Assembly (NCBI RefSeq): GCF_030316135.1
Contig: NZ_CP128185.1
Coordinates: 4,340,001-4,404,000, forward strand
Direction: 5' to 3'
DNA length: 64,000 nt
Source of the DNA: Aliiglaciecola sp. LCG003
GTDB taxonomy: Bacteria > Pseudomonadota > Gammaproteobacteria > Enterobacterales > Alteromonadaceae
Both the position numbers and the translations under genes were made by a program. Positions 18,401 to 26,713 of the stretch are shown piece after piece (position 1 is the first letter of the stretch; each line of letters opens with the position of its first letter). The notes beneath the pieces are model-generated. The model saw only the letters and a list, made by a program, of their open reading frames with translations. It was not told the origin of the DNA and ran no database searches.

Positions 18401-18624
18401 CATAGTAACAGCTGATTAGACAAAGTAATTTGTTGTTGCAACCGATCATCAGCGGCTGGAACGGAATCAATGGCGTATTCAATAATGTGCGAGAGGAAAC
18501 GAGATAACCAAGTGGATGCTTCACTGCTATTGAGCTCTCGCTCACCTACATAGAATCGCTTACGGTCAATACGACTGGCAATAAGCTGCGTGATTAACTG
18601 CTCATAAATTCCGACTTGTTGCAT
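15484..18624 (-). CDS. PLD-like nuclease - SF2 helicase - DUF3427 protein
   Basis: 1046 aa with three parts. A phospholipase-D-like (HKD) domain carries H222-x-K224 and GSSN at 240-243. An SF2 helicase has Walker A ATGTGKT near 348-354, IDEVHH, TATPER and the QLGRGLRLADGK motif VI. A C-terminal DUF3427 module includes TMYHDYAIN and GRTMGFVNFGEVEYV. Such proteins combine a nuclease-like and a DNA- or RNA-translocating unit and turn up in defence islands; no substrate is established. Its ATG 18624 lies inside the end of the upstream HTH gene (23-bp overlap), so the two form one operon. Confidence 0.88.
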   Translation of the reverse strand: MQQVGIYEQLITQLIASRIDRKRFYVGERELNSSEASTWLSRFLSHIIEYAIDSVPAADDRLQQQITLSNQLLLWLKTQIQDKDLIEDNLLVSQGKILTALYELENPVSADFKNYIKDISPLTGLTQSELFCGSNAGLSLESELKREILSADKIYWLVSFIKWAGIRIFRKELEEFTASGRELKIITTSYMGATDAKAVEYLASLPNTEVKLSYNTERERLHAKSYLFLRNTGYHTGYIGSSNLSRSALTNGLEWNLKITSQEIPHIINKSLSTFETYWASNDFENFNGDAKSSEKLKKALSKQRGDYDASPTHFFDISPFPHQSEILEQLAVERSVHQRFRNLVVAATGTGKTLISAFDFARFIKEKPQANFLFIAHREEILQQARAAYRGVLRNGTFGELWVGEHTPEHYRQLFVSIQTLNNQLAQLNLTSDFYDYIVIDEVHHIAASSYRAVLEYFAPAILLGLTATPERHDGGDILADFGGVIAAEIRLPEAINRRHLCPFQYFGTDDDTDLRTIAWSRGRYDIAQLTNLYTHNQARFNKILQSLQEVITDIGKMKALAFCVSKEHAQYMAQQFLLKGIKADVLTSDNSHERQQKQQAIRSGSINVLCVVDIFNEGVDIPEVDTLLFLRPTESLTIFLQQLGRGLRLADGKECCTVLDFVGNSRPEYDFANKFRSLVGKSNRAISDEIKQGFPHAPLGCRIELSKRTQEMVIRNIRQASLTLNRLVAMIRQFPQHSTLPLTLSNFLALNPHIDLNELYKRGCWSQHVQQAEDKINENTLNENLLKVLKKAIHNRILICDDHAYLSFLKRLYQANFVIEDTNHRHALMCHYDFWQKTGAECGFNSIAQSLEKLNSPELKSELLDVLNWQLAQTKHEQPIMRALAEVSLRLHARYAREQILVAFGATTFERQPPAREGVFVLKDQNIELMFVTLDKNEKQFSPTTMYHDYAINEHLFHWQSQNSARPDKGRGLEYIQHQKTGKRLFLFVREQAKDEYGRTMGFVNFGEVEYVSHTGSQPMSITWQLEEPMPNFMWQQAAKLAVG

Positions 18625-18967
18625 GATATTCCTTTGTTTCTAATGGCTGGATCAATAATACCATCGATTGATATTGCAGTTTCACCGCTAATCCGTGCGG
18701 TGACTTTTGCATTTCAACTAAGTTGTACGTGCCCAATGTTTTCAGTGTTCTCGACACATTACTGACCGCCCGACCGGTAAGCATGGCTAGCTCAGTCACC
18801 GATTGCGGCTGGTGCTCGGCGATCATTTTTAACAATTGCTGGTTTTCTTTCGACAGCACATTGGCCACCGATTTAAGCGAGTCGAACCAAATATCGACGG
18901 GGTAATCTGGGTCGGTCGTTTGCCCTTTAATTCCTATCACACAGCGCGATTGTTTAACGTTTTCCAT
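18602..18967 (-). CDS. HTH transcriptional regulator (HVO_A0114/MarR-like)
   Basis: 121 aa. A winged-HTH core (residues about 40-100: NQQLLKMIAEHQPQSVTELA, then GRAVSNVSRTLKTLGTYNLV) resembles the HVO_A0114 family. It overlaps the PLD-helicase gene by 23 bp and is first in the operon, so autoregulation and sensing of the helicase's stress signal are plausible. Start ATG 18967 is acceptable; an upstream ribosome site is weak. Confidence 0.75.
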   Translation of the reverse strand: MENVKQSRCVIGIKGQTTDPDYPVDIWFDSLKSVANVLSKENQQLLKMIAEHQPQSVTELAMLTGRAVSNVSRTLKTLGTYNLVEMQKSPHGLAVKLQYQSMVLLIQPLETKEYHATSRNL

Positions 18968-19392
18968 TGTTTACTCGAATCGTGTATTCGCTAGCATGAA
19001 TGCTGCAAATAAAAGCAGTGCTTAGCCGATCAAAGACTGTACGTTTATACATAAGTTGTGCATCTTATCAACTGCTGATAATAGCGCAAGAATATTTTCC
19101 TTTTAGTGCAATACCAATCCCCATTTACAGGAAGTGTTCCACCTGTACACTAGCGGTATTGTCTGTACTGTACTTCAACCCTTGTCAAGCCCTTATGTTG
19201 ACTGACAGTGCACTAAAAGGTGACAATCTGGTACTGGGTTTATCGCCCCGTTAGTCATCCAAGTTACGTTATAGTTAATAATCTCTTGACCTGTTAAACC
19301 TAAGTAACCATAGCTCGCATATTAAACCAAAAATTGAAAAGTTTGTTTTAATAAAGGCTGTACCGGTACCATACTGCCGACAGGTACAGTGT
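18968..19392. other. Non-coding gap beside the defence operon
   Basis: 425 bp. It must contain the promoter of the HTH-helicase operon. A plus-strand open frame at 19000-19254 has biased, low-complexity composition and no ribosome site, so I do not call it. GTACCTGT/GGTACCGGTAC-like partial repeats at 19360-19400 mark the end of the truncated SEC-C copy. Confidence 0.4.
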
Positions 19393-19670
19393 TTATATAA
19401 CGTCTTGGAGCAATCGTAAAAAACCCCAATACTGTAAAAATCGTTCAATAAATCTGGATCCAATTAGCATGCTTAAGTTGCTTTCCGGTGACAAGCAATC
19501 ATCTGTAGGGAATGCCTGTAGTAAGTCGGGGAAAGCCATCATCACCTCTTTAACAAGTGTATCCACACTGTTGTGGCTCTGAATACGCCACAGCATAAAC
19601 AACCAAAAGGTACGCAAGTCCACATCATATTCAAATCCGTCCAAAGATCCCCAGTTATTGTTGAGCTTTC
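19393..19670 (-). pseudogene. Truncated copy of the SEC-C gene 3' end
   Basis: The frame reads NNWGSLDG, then a stretch containing [27 protein letters not shown] and RFIERFLQYWGF. This matches the end of the SEC-C protein at 21934-22956 ([46 protein letters not shown]). The first two-thirds, including the SEC-C motif, are missing. Homology begins right at the hipA stop (19671). It ends earlier than the full gene, without the C-terminal tail. A remnant of an ancestral duplication or of an insertion into a SEC-C gene. Probably not functional, although the frame is intact. Confidence 0.75.
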
Positions 19671-21020
19671 TTATTGCTGTAGAAAAAGCGCTGCGTTCTC
19701 TTGTTTTCGCTGGGCAAGCGTCTCAGCAATTGCAAGTACGGTTGTTTTACTGATCGTTTGTTGTGTCGCCAAGGATGAAAAGTTGCTAATCGCCTCAACG
19801 ACTTCTTGAATACATTGCTGCGCTTCTTTCCAATTAGCAAAACCAGCACTTGCTGCCAACTTTTGCATTACTTTGAGTGGGGGCGCTTTTCCATGCCCTG
19901 CAAAGGCTGTTGCATGCTCATTAAAGGGCTGAGGGCTAAATGTGACGTCGTAAAAGGGGGCTAGTTGCCAGTTACCATCATCGCCTTGCAAAAATCCCCA
20001 GTTTTTACTGTGGTCATCTTGGTTTGCAGCAAATAAATTAAAGATAGCGCGACGAAACTGAAGTTGACCTGCCGCAGGAGACTTACACAACTGACGACTG
20101 GCTTTAATAAGGTCGCTATAGTCTAGGCTAGGGGTACGAAAGTCAGCATCTAATAACCCACAGGCACTATGCATATGCAAACGCCCTGCATGTTGTTCAC
20201 CATCTACTTTATGTGCCGGTAACCCTTGTTCATTAGGTAAATAGTCAAAACGTTTAAGTGCTAGCCAAGCCTTTGCACCACTACTTGGTGGTGCATCAAT
20301 TAATTGCCAAACCGGTGGCTGGCACTTTGCTTGTTCAGCCATTTGTAAATACACGGCTTCACATAAGCCTTCTTCATGACCTAGTGCCAAGTTCTTCGAC
20401 GTAAACTTAACTAACCATGCTTCATCCCCTGTCTTTGCATACGTTCGGCATTGCTGTGCATCACCAGTAGGCATATAAACCTGTGCTTTAGGCCTTGCGC
20501 CACCAGCGCTACCCACAGCGACCAAAGTAGCTAAAACTTGTTGAGTCTTACCATCTAACTCTTCAGATAGAGACTGATCAAACAAGGTTTGTGCTTCTAG
20601 CCCTAGCGTTGCTATGTCAATATTTTGATGTTGTTCAGGTGAAAATGCTGATACGGGCGTAAAAGACAACCCTCCCATCCCTTGGTCGCCTACAAACGCT
20701 AAGCGATCCATCGCAGTTACTTGAGCAGGTAAAACGCCTTGTTGGCGAAATATTCGGTCTTGGAGCAAGAGACCCCAGCCATCAGGAAGGCTATCACCAA
20801 AAACGCCATGAATTCCCTGGTGAGGCTCTTTGGGGGCTTGTTGAAGCTGTCCATTAGTTTGTAAAGTAAACGGGGATAAATTTCCAAATTTACTAATGTA
20901 TTCATCAAAGTACTGAAAGAACACTCCCTGACGGTTTTGAGCTATTACGCCCACCGGCACAGTCTCACCCGTTGCGAGCGTTCGTTGCACATTCAGCTTT
21001 TGAATTGATTTAAAGCTCAT
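19671..21020 (-). CDS. hipA: HipA-like serine/threonine kinase toxin
   Basis: 449 aa. The order of motifs fits HipA: GVFGDSLPDGWG N-terminal signature, GSAGGARPKAQV (ATP-binding loop), WLVKFTSKN, and the catalytic/metal part FAANQDDHSKNWGFLQ with FYDVTFSPQ. Classical HipA phosphorylates glutamyl-tRNA synthetase and induces growth arrest; substrate here is unknown. The start ATG overlaps the end of hipB by 11 bp, the usual hipBA arrangement. The copy is full-length. It borders a truncated SEC-C gene at its 3' end. Confidence 0.92.
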   Translation of the reverse strand: MSFKSIQKLNVQRTLATGETVPVGVIAQNRQGVFFQYFDEYISKFGNLSPFTLQTNGQLQQAPKEPHQGIHGVFGDSLPDGWGLLLQDRIFRQQGVLPAQVTAMDRLAFVGDQGMGGLSFTPVSAFSPEQHQNIDIATLGLEAQTLFDQSLSEELDGKTQQVLATLVAVGSAGGARPKAQVYMPTGDAQQCRTYAKTGDEAWLVKFTSKNLALGHEEGLCEAVYLQMAEQAKCQPPVWQLIDAPPSSGAKAWLALKRFDYLPNEQGLPAHKVDGEQHAGRLHMHSACGLLDADFRTPSLDYSDLIKASRQLCKSPAAGQLQFRRAIFNLFAANQDDHSKNWGFLQGDDGNWQLAPFYDVTFSPQPFNEHATAFAGHGKAPPLKVMQKLAASAGFANWKEAQQCIQEVVEAISNFSSLATQQTISKTTVLAIAETLAQRKQENAALFLQQ

Positions 21021-21306
21021 CTTTAAGGACCTCTTCTATACTGGTAGGCAAAGCAGTGCGGTCTGCGCTTACCTGAGTTAGCTGATAAAGCCTATCGAGT
21101 GAGTCAAGTGACTGCCATAATAGTAGTAACTGGCGAAATGAAATTTGCCCAGTGAGTTCAAATTTTTTAATGGTAGGCGCAGGTACACAACTACGCTGTG
21201 CAAGCGCCTCTCGCGATAGCTTAGCTTGTTCACGTAAGCCACGAAGATGAGCTGCAAAAGCTTGGCTAACATCAGTGTCGTCTAAAAGTGAAAATCTCAT
21301 ATTCAA
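21010..21306 (-). CDS. hipB: HipB-like antitoxin / XRE repressor
   Basis: 98 aa with a Cro/CI-type HTH at about residues 17-70 (LRGLREQAKLSREALAQRSC, then APTIKKFE). It neutralises HipA and represses the operon. The two palindromes upstream (21313-21371) are suitable operators. First gene of hipBA. Confidence 0.9.
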   Translation of the reverse strand: MNMRFSLLDDTDVSQAFAAHLRGLREQAKLSREALAQRSCVPAPTIKKFELTGQISFRQLLLLWQSLDSLDRLYQLTQVSADRTALPTSIEEVLKDEL

Positions 21307-21312
21307 CCCTTA

Positions 21313-21371
21313 TGGATACAGTAATGTCCATTATAGTGCAAAAAGGCGGATTTTGGATACAATAATATCCA
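21313..21371. promoter_or_regulatory. Paired hip operators
   Basis: TGGATACAGTAATGTCCA (21313-21330) and TGGATACAATAATATCCA (21354-21371) are near-identical imperfect dyads with centres 41 bp apart, directly upstream of hipB. They resemble the TATCC-N8-GGATA type of HipB site in inverted half-site order. Binding by HipB is inferred. Confidence 0.7.
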
Positions 21372-21933
21372 TAAATATGAGGTGCGATCATATATAGAGA
21401 AAGGCATTCAAAGCCGGTATATTCTTCATCGAGCAAATTAACTGACGCATTCTTTTAACTTAACATCCCCAATACGTTTAGAAGCCATCAGCCGGTGATT
21501 GAAATGGTGAGTAACATTCAATATTACATATCAGTTTAAAGCTCAAGGCATTGACATATTTAAATTTAAAAACATCACTCAATCTTTCGACTTCAACAAA
21601 GCATTAGCTGAACTTCAATCAGGTAAAGGTTTAATGGGTGAAAATGGTGTATTAACGCACCTCATTAAGCAGTTAACCGAAGCTGCTCTAGTATTACGCT
21701 TGGGAAAAGTGTGTAAGGCCCCAAGCCTATTTGCTTGTTGAGCTGACCTATAGTGGCATCGCTAATTTCATTCTCTTGCATATCGTTCAACATAACTTTC
21801 CGTTCATTAATAATGAACAAATCACAAGTGGGATGTGCACTATAAAATCACGTTCAATATTAAGCTGCTGCATTCTTATATATTCAATGGAGTAGCACTA
21901 CACTTAGTTATTGAACGTTATCTGCCACCTAGA
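21372..21933. other. Intergenic region with IS relic
   Basis: Apart from the IS256-type fragment I see no gene. Its promoter side serves hipB at the left. Low-information AT-rich sequence otherwise. Confidence 0.4.
21560..21715 (+). mobile_element. IS256-family transposase remnant
   Basis: Plus-strand translation gives ITQSFDFNKALAELQSGKG and LMGENGVLTHLIKQLTEAAL, which is the recognisable N-terminus of IS256-family transposases (ALxxLQxGKxLxGxDGxLTPLIKQLTEAAL). No start codon or downstream transposase body remains, and no terminal repeats were found. A short decayed fragment. Confidence 0.7.
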
Positions 21934-22956
21934 CTAGAAGTGGAACTCGAATGTTTGTACTAGCAACGGCTGGATATCTGCTTTTCTCGGTAGCGGCTTA
22001 TTATCTAAAACCCTTCTAGGATTAACGATAATAAAGCCCCAAAACTCTAAAAAACGTTTAATAAAGCGAGCTTCAATGCGATAACCGAGCTGCTCTGATG
22101 GTGTACTGTATTCTCCTTTTGGGAACTGAAGAAGCAAATCCGGAAAGGCAATACACATTTCGTCAATTAATTGATCGATAGAGCCATGACTTTGCACACG
22201 CCAGAGCATAAATAGCCAGAATGTTTGCAGATCAATATCCTCAGACCAGCCATCTAAATACCCCCAGTTATACTTTGCTACCGCAGCCTCTAGCATAGGC
22301 AGGAAGAAAGCGCTGATTCCCTGAGCCTGATATTGTTTCTGCGCAGCCTTTTTCATGTGAAAACGCCCGCTTTTTACATAGAGGATCCCTGACAGTTGAG
22401 CCAACACGCGGGTATAGTGCAGCCCATTGAGTTTGTCTTCGTTACTACCCGAATATTCGCTAATGCTTGGCACAGTTTGATACTGGGCCACGGCAAACTC
22501 ATCTAATAGCGCACTGGCTTGTTTAACCAATTTTGCCGGTAGATTGCCTTTGCTCGTTGCTTTGAACGAGCCTCCACTCTGCAAAGCTTCATCTAGTATT
22601 AATGCTAAGTAGCGCATCACTGGGCTGCTGGATAAATCATCCGGCGTGTTTATTTTAACCCAAGCCAATTCATTCAGAGGCGCGTATAGCCAGTTCGCCA
22701 TTTGTGTAGGCGTCAGGCCGCAAAAATCTTCATTGGGGTGATTATTTCTCTGTGCCATTTTGTGCTGAGCAATGACATTCAGCTGGTCAATATCTAGATT
22801 TGGATTCATCAACACGCTTTGTTGGATGTCATCGGCTATTTCGGCGTGCTGCTTGGATACCTGATCCATACAACAACCTTTATATTTTTTGCCACTGCCA
22901 CACGGACAGGGATCATTACGTCCAATTTTCATTTGGTTTAACTCTTGTATTTTCAC
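21934..22956 (-). CDS. SEC-C motif protein (340 aa)
   Basis: Residues 13-30 hold the zinc-binding SEC-C motif [17 protein letters not shown], here at the N-terminus rather than the C-terminus. The rest is helical, with no recognised enzyme domain. The region about 235-310 ([18 protein letters not shown]...) is also present in a truncated copy at 19393-19670. SEC-C proteins bind zinc and often act near ribosomes or in uncharacterised defence-linked contexts. Start: ATG 22956 or the in-frame ATG seven codons later (MKIGRNDPC), which also fits. Confidence 0.8.
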   Translation of the reverse strand: MKIQELNQMKIGRNDPCPCGSGKKYKGCCMDQVSKQHAEIADDIQQSVLMNPNLDIDQLNVIAQHKMAQRNNHPNEDFCGLTPTQMANWLYAPLNELAWVKINTPDDLSSSPVMRYLALILDEALQSGGSFKATSKGNLPAKLVKQASALLDEFAVAQYQTVPSISEYSGSNEDKLNGLHYTRVLAQLSGILYVKSGRFHMKKAAQKQYQAQGISAFFLPMLEAAVAKYNWGYLDGWSEDIDLQTFWLFMLWRVQSHGSIDQLIDEMCIAFPDLLLQFPKGEYSTPSEQLGYRIEARFIKRFLEFWGFIIVNPRRVLDNKPLPRKADIQPLLVQTFEFHF

Positions 22957-23298
22957 CTTACATCAACGGGAATTAGTCTATCTATAGTCAAGCCTATTTA
23001 ATAGTACACGGCGCCCAGTTAACCCATTCAAAAATAAGATTGAGGTTACTGTAAGATGTAACCAATTGAATATAAAGTGAAATTAATTAACCTTTAAAAC
23101 GCATTCTGACAATTCAGCTTGTAGATAAATATAAATAAAACTGATTATTTCAGTAAAAACATTGTGCTAGGCTATTGCCGAAAATAGGTGTAACGCCCGG
23201 AAATCACCGATATTTACACGCCAATTATGGGTGTTTAGAGTCCAGTGATGCTAGGGTTATTTTTGTCAAACAAACTTTGATAATAAGGAAATCGTCTC
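22957..23298. other. Divergent intergenic region
   Basis: 342 bp AT-rich gap between the SEC-C gene (minus) and the lipoprotein gene (plus). It must hold both promoters. I see no defined operator. Confidence 0.4.
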
Positions 23299-25431
23299 TT
23301 GTTTAACAATATTTTTAGATTATGCAGTTGGATATCTGTCACTGCACTAGCACTGCTCCTAGCGGGATGTGGTACTTACGATTCCACCGCAGTGGTTGCG
23401 CCTGAAGAACTGAAGTTTGTTAAAAAACATCCTGATGTCGGTGTAGCAAGAGTCGGAAAATACTTCAATGACGGTAAATTGCGTATTTTTGAAAACGAAC
23501 AAGACGTTTATATCTATGTGTATAGCAATAACATGGGAAGCGGAAGTTTATTTGGACTTAAAAATAGTACTAGCGAGAGCTTCTATGGCAACAAACAACA
23601 GGCAAGAAAATTAGCGGATCAGAGAATCAAGCAAATGGGTTTGAGCTTAATGGCAGACAACCCCAACATTTCGCCGGGCTCCAATGTGTATCACGAGGTA
23701 TCATTAAAATCAGGTATAGAGGTGTTAATCAGACCCTACAAGAGTGACGTAGCTTATCGAAGCTATAGGGTCGAAATTATCGATTACTCCGCTGCGCTAG
23801 CTCAGTTCAAGCAATCATTAAAAACACGAGAAATAGCAGGTCTGGGGCAAGCAAATTTCCATTATTTACAACCATTTCTAGACAAAGAAATCATTGCGCA
23901 GATCAACGCGTCTGACTCAGAACCCGCACTAGCAAAATTGACTTCAGTATTAAACAAGATGTCTCCGGTCAGTACCAAAAACCACTGCATGATGGAAAAA
24001 AGACAAATTGAGATTGAGTTATCGACCGATTTTAACGATATCCAAACGCAGAGAGATGTCACCGCATGGCATAAAAAGCGCAAGCGCACCGCTGATAGAT
24101 GCTACAAGGTCACCAGAAAAAAGCTCATCGCTAATGAAACGCCAAAAGCGGGTGACCTCCATCAAAAGTGGGATTGGACTTATTACAAAGGTGATTACAT
24201 TCAAGGAGAGGTTGGTGCAAACTGGGTAAAAATCAGTAAGAATATTTATGCGTTTTCGCCCGAAACTATGACTATCGGCTACATCAGCAAGCGCGATGTC
24301 ACGCCTGTGATCCCTAAGGTATCTAAAAGTTTGATTGCGCGGGTCAATGGCAAACGTAGTAATATTCAAAACCAAATTGCCCGAGATAAAGATCGCAAAG
24401 CCTTTAACCTTGCAAAAAATGCTGGGTCCATTGCAAGCTATCAGCAGTATTTAAACCATTATCCAAAGGGCGAATTCAGCCAACAGGCAACTAATAATTT
24501 GGAAAGTCTATTCGTCGAATATCATAGCTTTAACGGTTACATGAACGCCTACAGACTGACTGCCAAAAATATCCATTTAAACCATGCCCATCAAGCTGTA
24601 GTTAGCTCCTCATCTAAAGTTGAAGTTGCTAGCAAATTGCTTGAGAACTATTTTGATTCGCGCACCAAATACCTTAGAGACATACCAAGCTTTTTCGATA
24701 TGGCTAGCAACATAGCTAATTTTGAGCAAGCCAAGTACTTTAGAAAATCGATGCAAGTAAGTGGATTTGGACAACACTTGAACCGTCCTGAGCGTTTTTT
24801 TGATTCTGTTGAGTATCGCTACGTCTTGAAGTATCTAACTCCAGCAACCAAGCTGCGTTTTGCACAAGAACAATATTTTGTTGATATCAAGTATGGGGAC
24901 AGCACCTTCCCCCTTAGCTTTGATGGCAGTTGCAAATTCTTGCGTGAAGAAAGTGGCACCCGCGACACAGGCATCATAGAGTCAATATTTACCCTAGGCG
25001 CAGACAAGGCAACCTATTATAATAATGTTTACTCATGCCAAGCCCAATCCGCTGATATAGCCAGTATTGAGCGTTTTAGCCAAACGCTGGGAAATAGTCA
25101 GGCTTATTCTGAATTAGCCAATAAAACAGACTGGCAATATCGAACCACATCTCGCGGCACCGACTATCAATATGAATCTTATGCAAGTAGCGGTTCCAGC
25201 TCTACTTACAATGAGCCTGCCGCCAGCACCAGCCCTAAAAAAAGTGATCGCGGCTATCGAACAGATGGCGATGGACGTCTGTATTTTAACGGTAAAGAAT
25301 TCGCCAATTTAGATTACTCATACGGTTGGAAAATATTATGCAGCAACCGTCGTCATGGCAAAGTTAGACTCATTTCCGACAAGTCCAAAGAGCAAGTGAT
25401 AGAGATGGCCAAGTACGAATGTAAGCACTAA
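23299..25431 (+). CDS. Large lipoprotein of unknown function (710 aa)
   Basis: Start TTG at 23299, 8 bases after AAGGAA; no ATG alternative precedes the signal peptide. Residues 1-24 are a lipoprotein signal ending LLAGC, so the protein should be lipid-anchored. The mature part is soluble, with a tail of low-complexity S/Y/T residues (about 635-665) and a final segment with paired cysteines. No enzyme domain is recognised. It is an orphan gene closed by a strong hairpin at 25504-25532. Function unknown; the residue near 24 after the cysteine is G, which does not signal inner-membrane retention. Confidence 0.75.
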   Translation: MFNNIFRLCSWISVTALALLLAGCGTYDSTAVVAPEELKFVKKHPDVGVARVGKYFNDGKLRIFENEQDVYIYVYSNNMGSGSLFGLKNSTSESFYGNKQQARKLADQRIKQMGLSLMADNPNISPGSNVYHEVSLKSGIEVLIRPYKSDVAYRSYRVEIIDYSAALAQFKQSLKTREIAGLGQANFHYLQPFLDKEIIAQINASDSEPALAKLTSVLNKMSPVSTKNHCMMEKRQIEIELSTDFNDIQTQRDVTAWHKKRKRTADRCYKVTRKKLIANETPKAGDLHQKWDWTYYKGDYIQGEVGANWVKISKNIYAFSPETMTIGYISKRDVTPVIPKVSKSLIARVNGKRSNIQNQIARDKDRKAFNLAKNAGSIASYQQYLNHYPKGEFSQQATNNLESLFVEYHSFNGYMNAYRLTAKNIHLNHAHQAVVSSSSKVEVASKLLENYFDSRTKYLRDIPSFFDMASNIANFEQAKYFRKSMQVSGFGQHLNRPERFFDSVEYRYVLKYLTPATKLRFAQEQYFVDIKYGDSTFPLSFDGSCKFLREESGTRDTGIIESIFTLGADKATYYNNVYSCQAQSADIASIERFSQTLGNSQAYSELANKTDWQYRTTSRGTDYQYESYASSGSSSTYNEPAASTSPKKSDRGYRTDGDGRLYFNGKEFANLDYSYGWKILCSNRRHGKVRLISDKSKEQVIEMAKYECKH

Positions 25432-25503
25432 CTACTAGTTGCTAATAAGAGCTTTCGAGCTTAGCTAATTGGCTCAGTCCATATTTGGAATTTGATAGAT
25501 CTG

Positions 25504-25532
25504 CCTACAACCTCATCATACGAGGTTGTAGG
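25504..25532. terminator. Strong hairpin after the lipoprotein gene
   Basis: CCTACAACCTC and GAGGTTGTAGG form a perfect 11-bp stem with a 7-base loop, followed by TTTGG. It lies between two convergent genes. The T-run is short, so efficiency is uncertain. Confidence 0.6.
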
Positions 25533-25606
25533 TTTGGTTAGCATCCTGAGCTAATGGCTGCACTTTCAACCATCTCTGGATGCCAGTTAAATCATATTCT
25601 TAAAAA

Positions 25607-26524
25607 CTAAGCGTCATCGGTGGGCCGCAAAGAGCTTGCTCTTTTGGACAAACTTCTTTGGCAAATCAAGATCCCCAGCGTTAGTACCAACAGACAAAAA
25701 ACGCCGTTTTCTGGGCCACCGTTGCCGCCGTTTAACCACGTTTGTTGATTGGGCGATAATTGCACAATAAGAGCAGAAACGTCGATTTTGATCCCCGTGA
25801 TAGGGATCTCAAAGCCAACGCCAATAAACCAATTCCATCCTACATGCCAGCCCATGGCGGACCAGATATTGCCTGTCACCAACACTAGGTAGCACGCAAA
25901 AATAGAAAACAAAAAGGAGCCAACAGCCACATACCACGCCACTCTCGGGTCGAAGTGCAGCAAGGTGAACAAGGCTGATGAGACCAGCATGCCCACCAGC
26001 AAGTTACTTTTGCGGCTCACAGTAGATAACAACCAACCGCGGAATAACAACTCTTCGGCACTGGATTGAATGGCGAAACCGCCAAGCAATAACAGAATCA
26101 GTCCCAGTTCAGACAGACTCTCAAATGCGGGCAACCAAGCGCCAATTTCATATCCGCCAGCAAGGCTTATTAGCAACACCACCGTAGCGCTGGTCAACAC
26201 ACCAACCATCACATAACGGGGAAATACTTTAGCGGCAGTTGGCCAGAAAACCCCTATGGTTTGCAAAGAACGTTTTTCGACCTTCAGGGTCCATAAAATT
26301 ACGATGAAGAACATGATTGAAAATGGCAGTATCAGGAAAAGTATAAAACCGGTGATGCTATTGAAACTGCCATCTTCTTCAGTCAAACCGAACTGGCCTA
26401 AGGCGAGATCAACTGGCAAAACAGAGCCAATCACAAACAACATACCCAAAAATGGCGCTAAAACTATCCAAGGTAGCCAGCCTTTAGCCTCGCCACTGTT
26501 ATAAATGTGCTTGCTTAAATACAT
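25607..26524 (-). CDS. CPBP-family (Rce1/Abi) intramembrane protease
   Basis: 305 aa polytopic membrane protein. The catalytic motifs are visible: EELLFRGW (EExxxR), then LLHFDPRVAW (FxxxH type) and GWHVGWNWF (HxxxN). These are glutamate-type intramembrane proteases or bacteriocin-immunity-like proteins. At least seven hydrophobic segments are evident. Monocistronic, convergent with the lipoprotein gene. Substrate unknown. Confidence 0.9.
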   Translation of the reverse strand: MYLSKHIYNSGEAKGWLPWIVLAPFLGMLFVIGSVLPVDLALGQFGLTEEDGSFNSITGFILFLILPFSIMFFIVILWTLKVEKRSLQTIGVFWPTAAKVFPRYVMVGVLTSATVVLLISLAGGYEIGAWLPAFESLSELGLILLLLGGFAIQSSAEELLFRGWLLSTVSRKSNLLVGMLVSSALFTLLHFDPRVAWYVAVGSFLFSIFACYLVLVTGNIWSAMGWHVGWNWFIGVGFEIPITGIKIDVSALIVQLSPNQQTWLNGGNGGPENGVFCLLVLTLGILICQRSLSKRASSLRPTDDA

Positions 26525-26713
26525 GCATACGTCCCTGTTAATTCCATCATTTAAAGAGCCATACTCCCATCTTTTATCCGTTAAGCAGTAAGCATTTAGT
26601 GTAACTAGGCGTGTCCGTTGGATGAAGTTTTGTGTTTATCAAGGCGGCTGAACAGGCCCAGCAGCTAAAAACAAGAGTATCCCTAGCAGCTAAGCCAATG
26701 GTGATGATTGAGC

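Noticed and set aside
19000-19254. 84-aa plus-strand ORF
   Set aside because: No ribosome site, unusual composition, no recognisable motif; probably chance.
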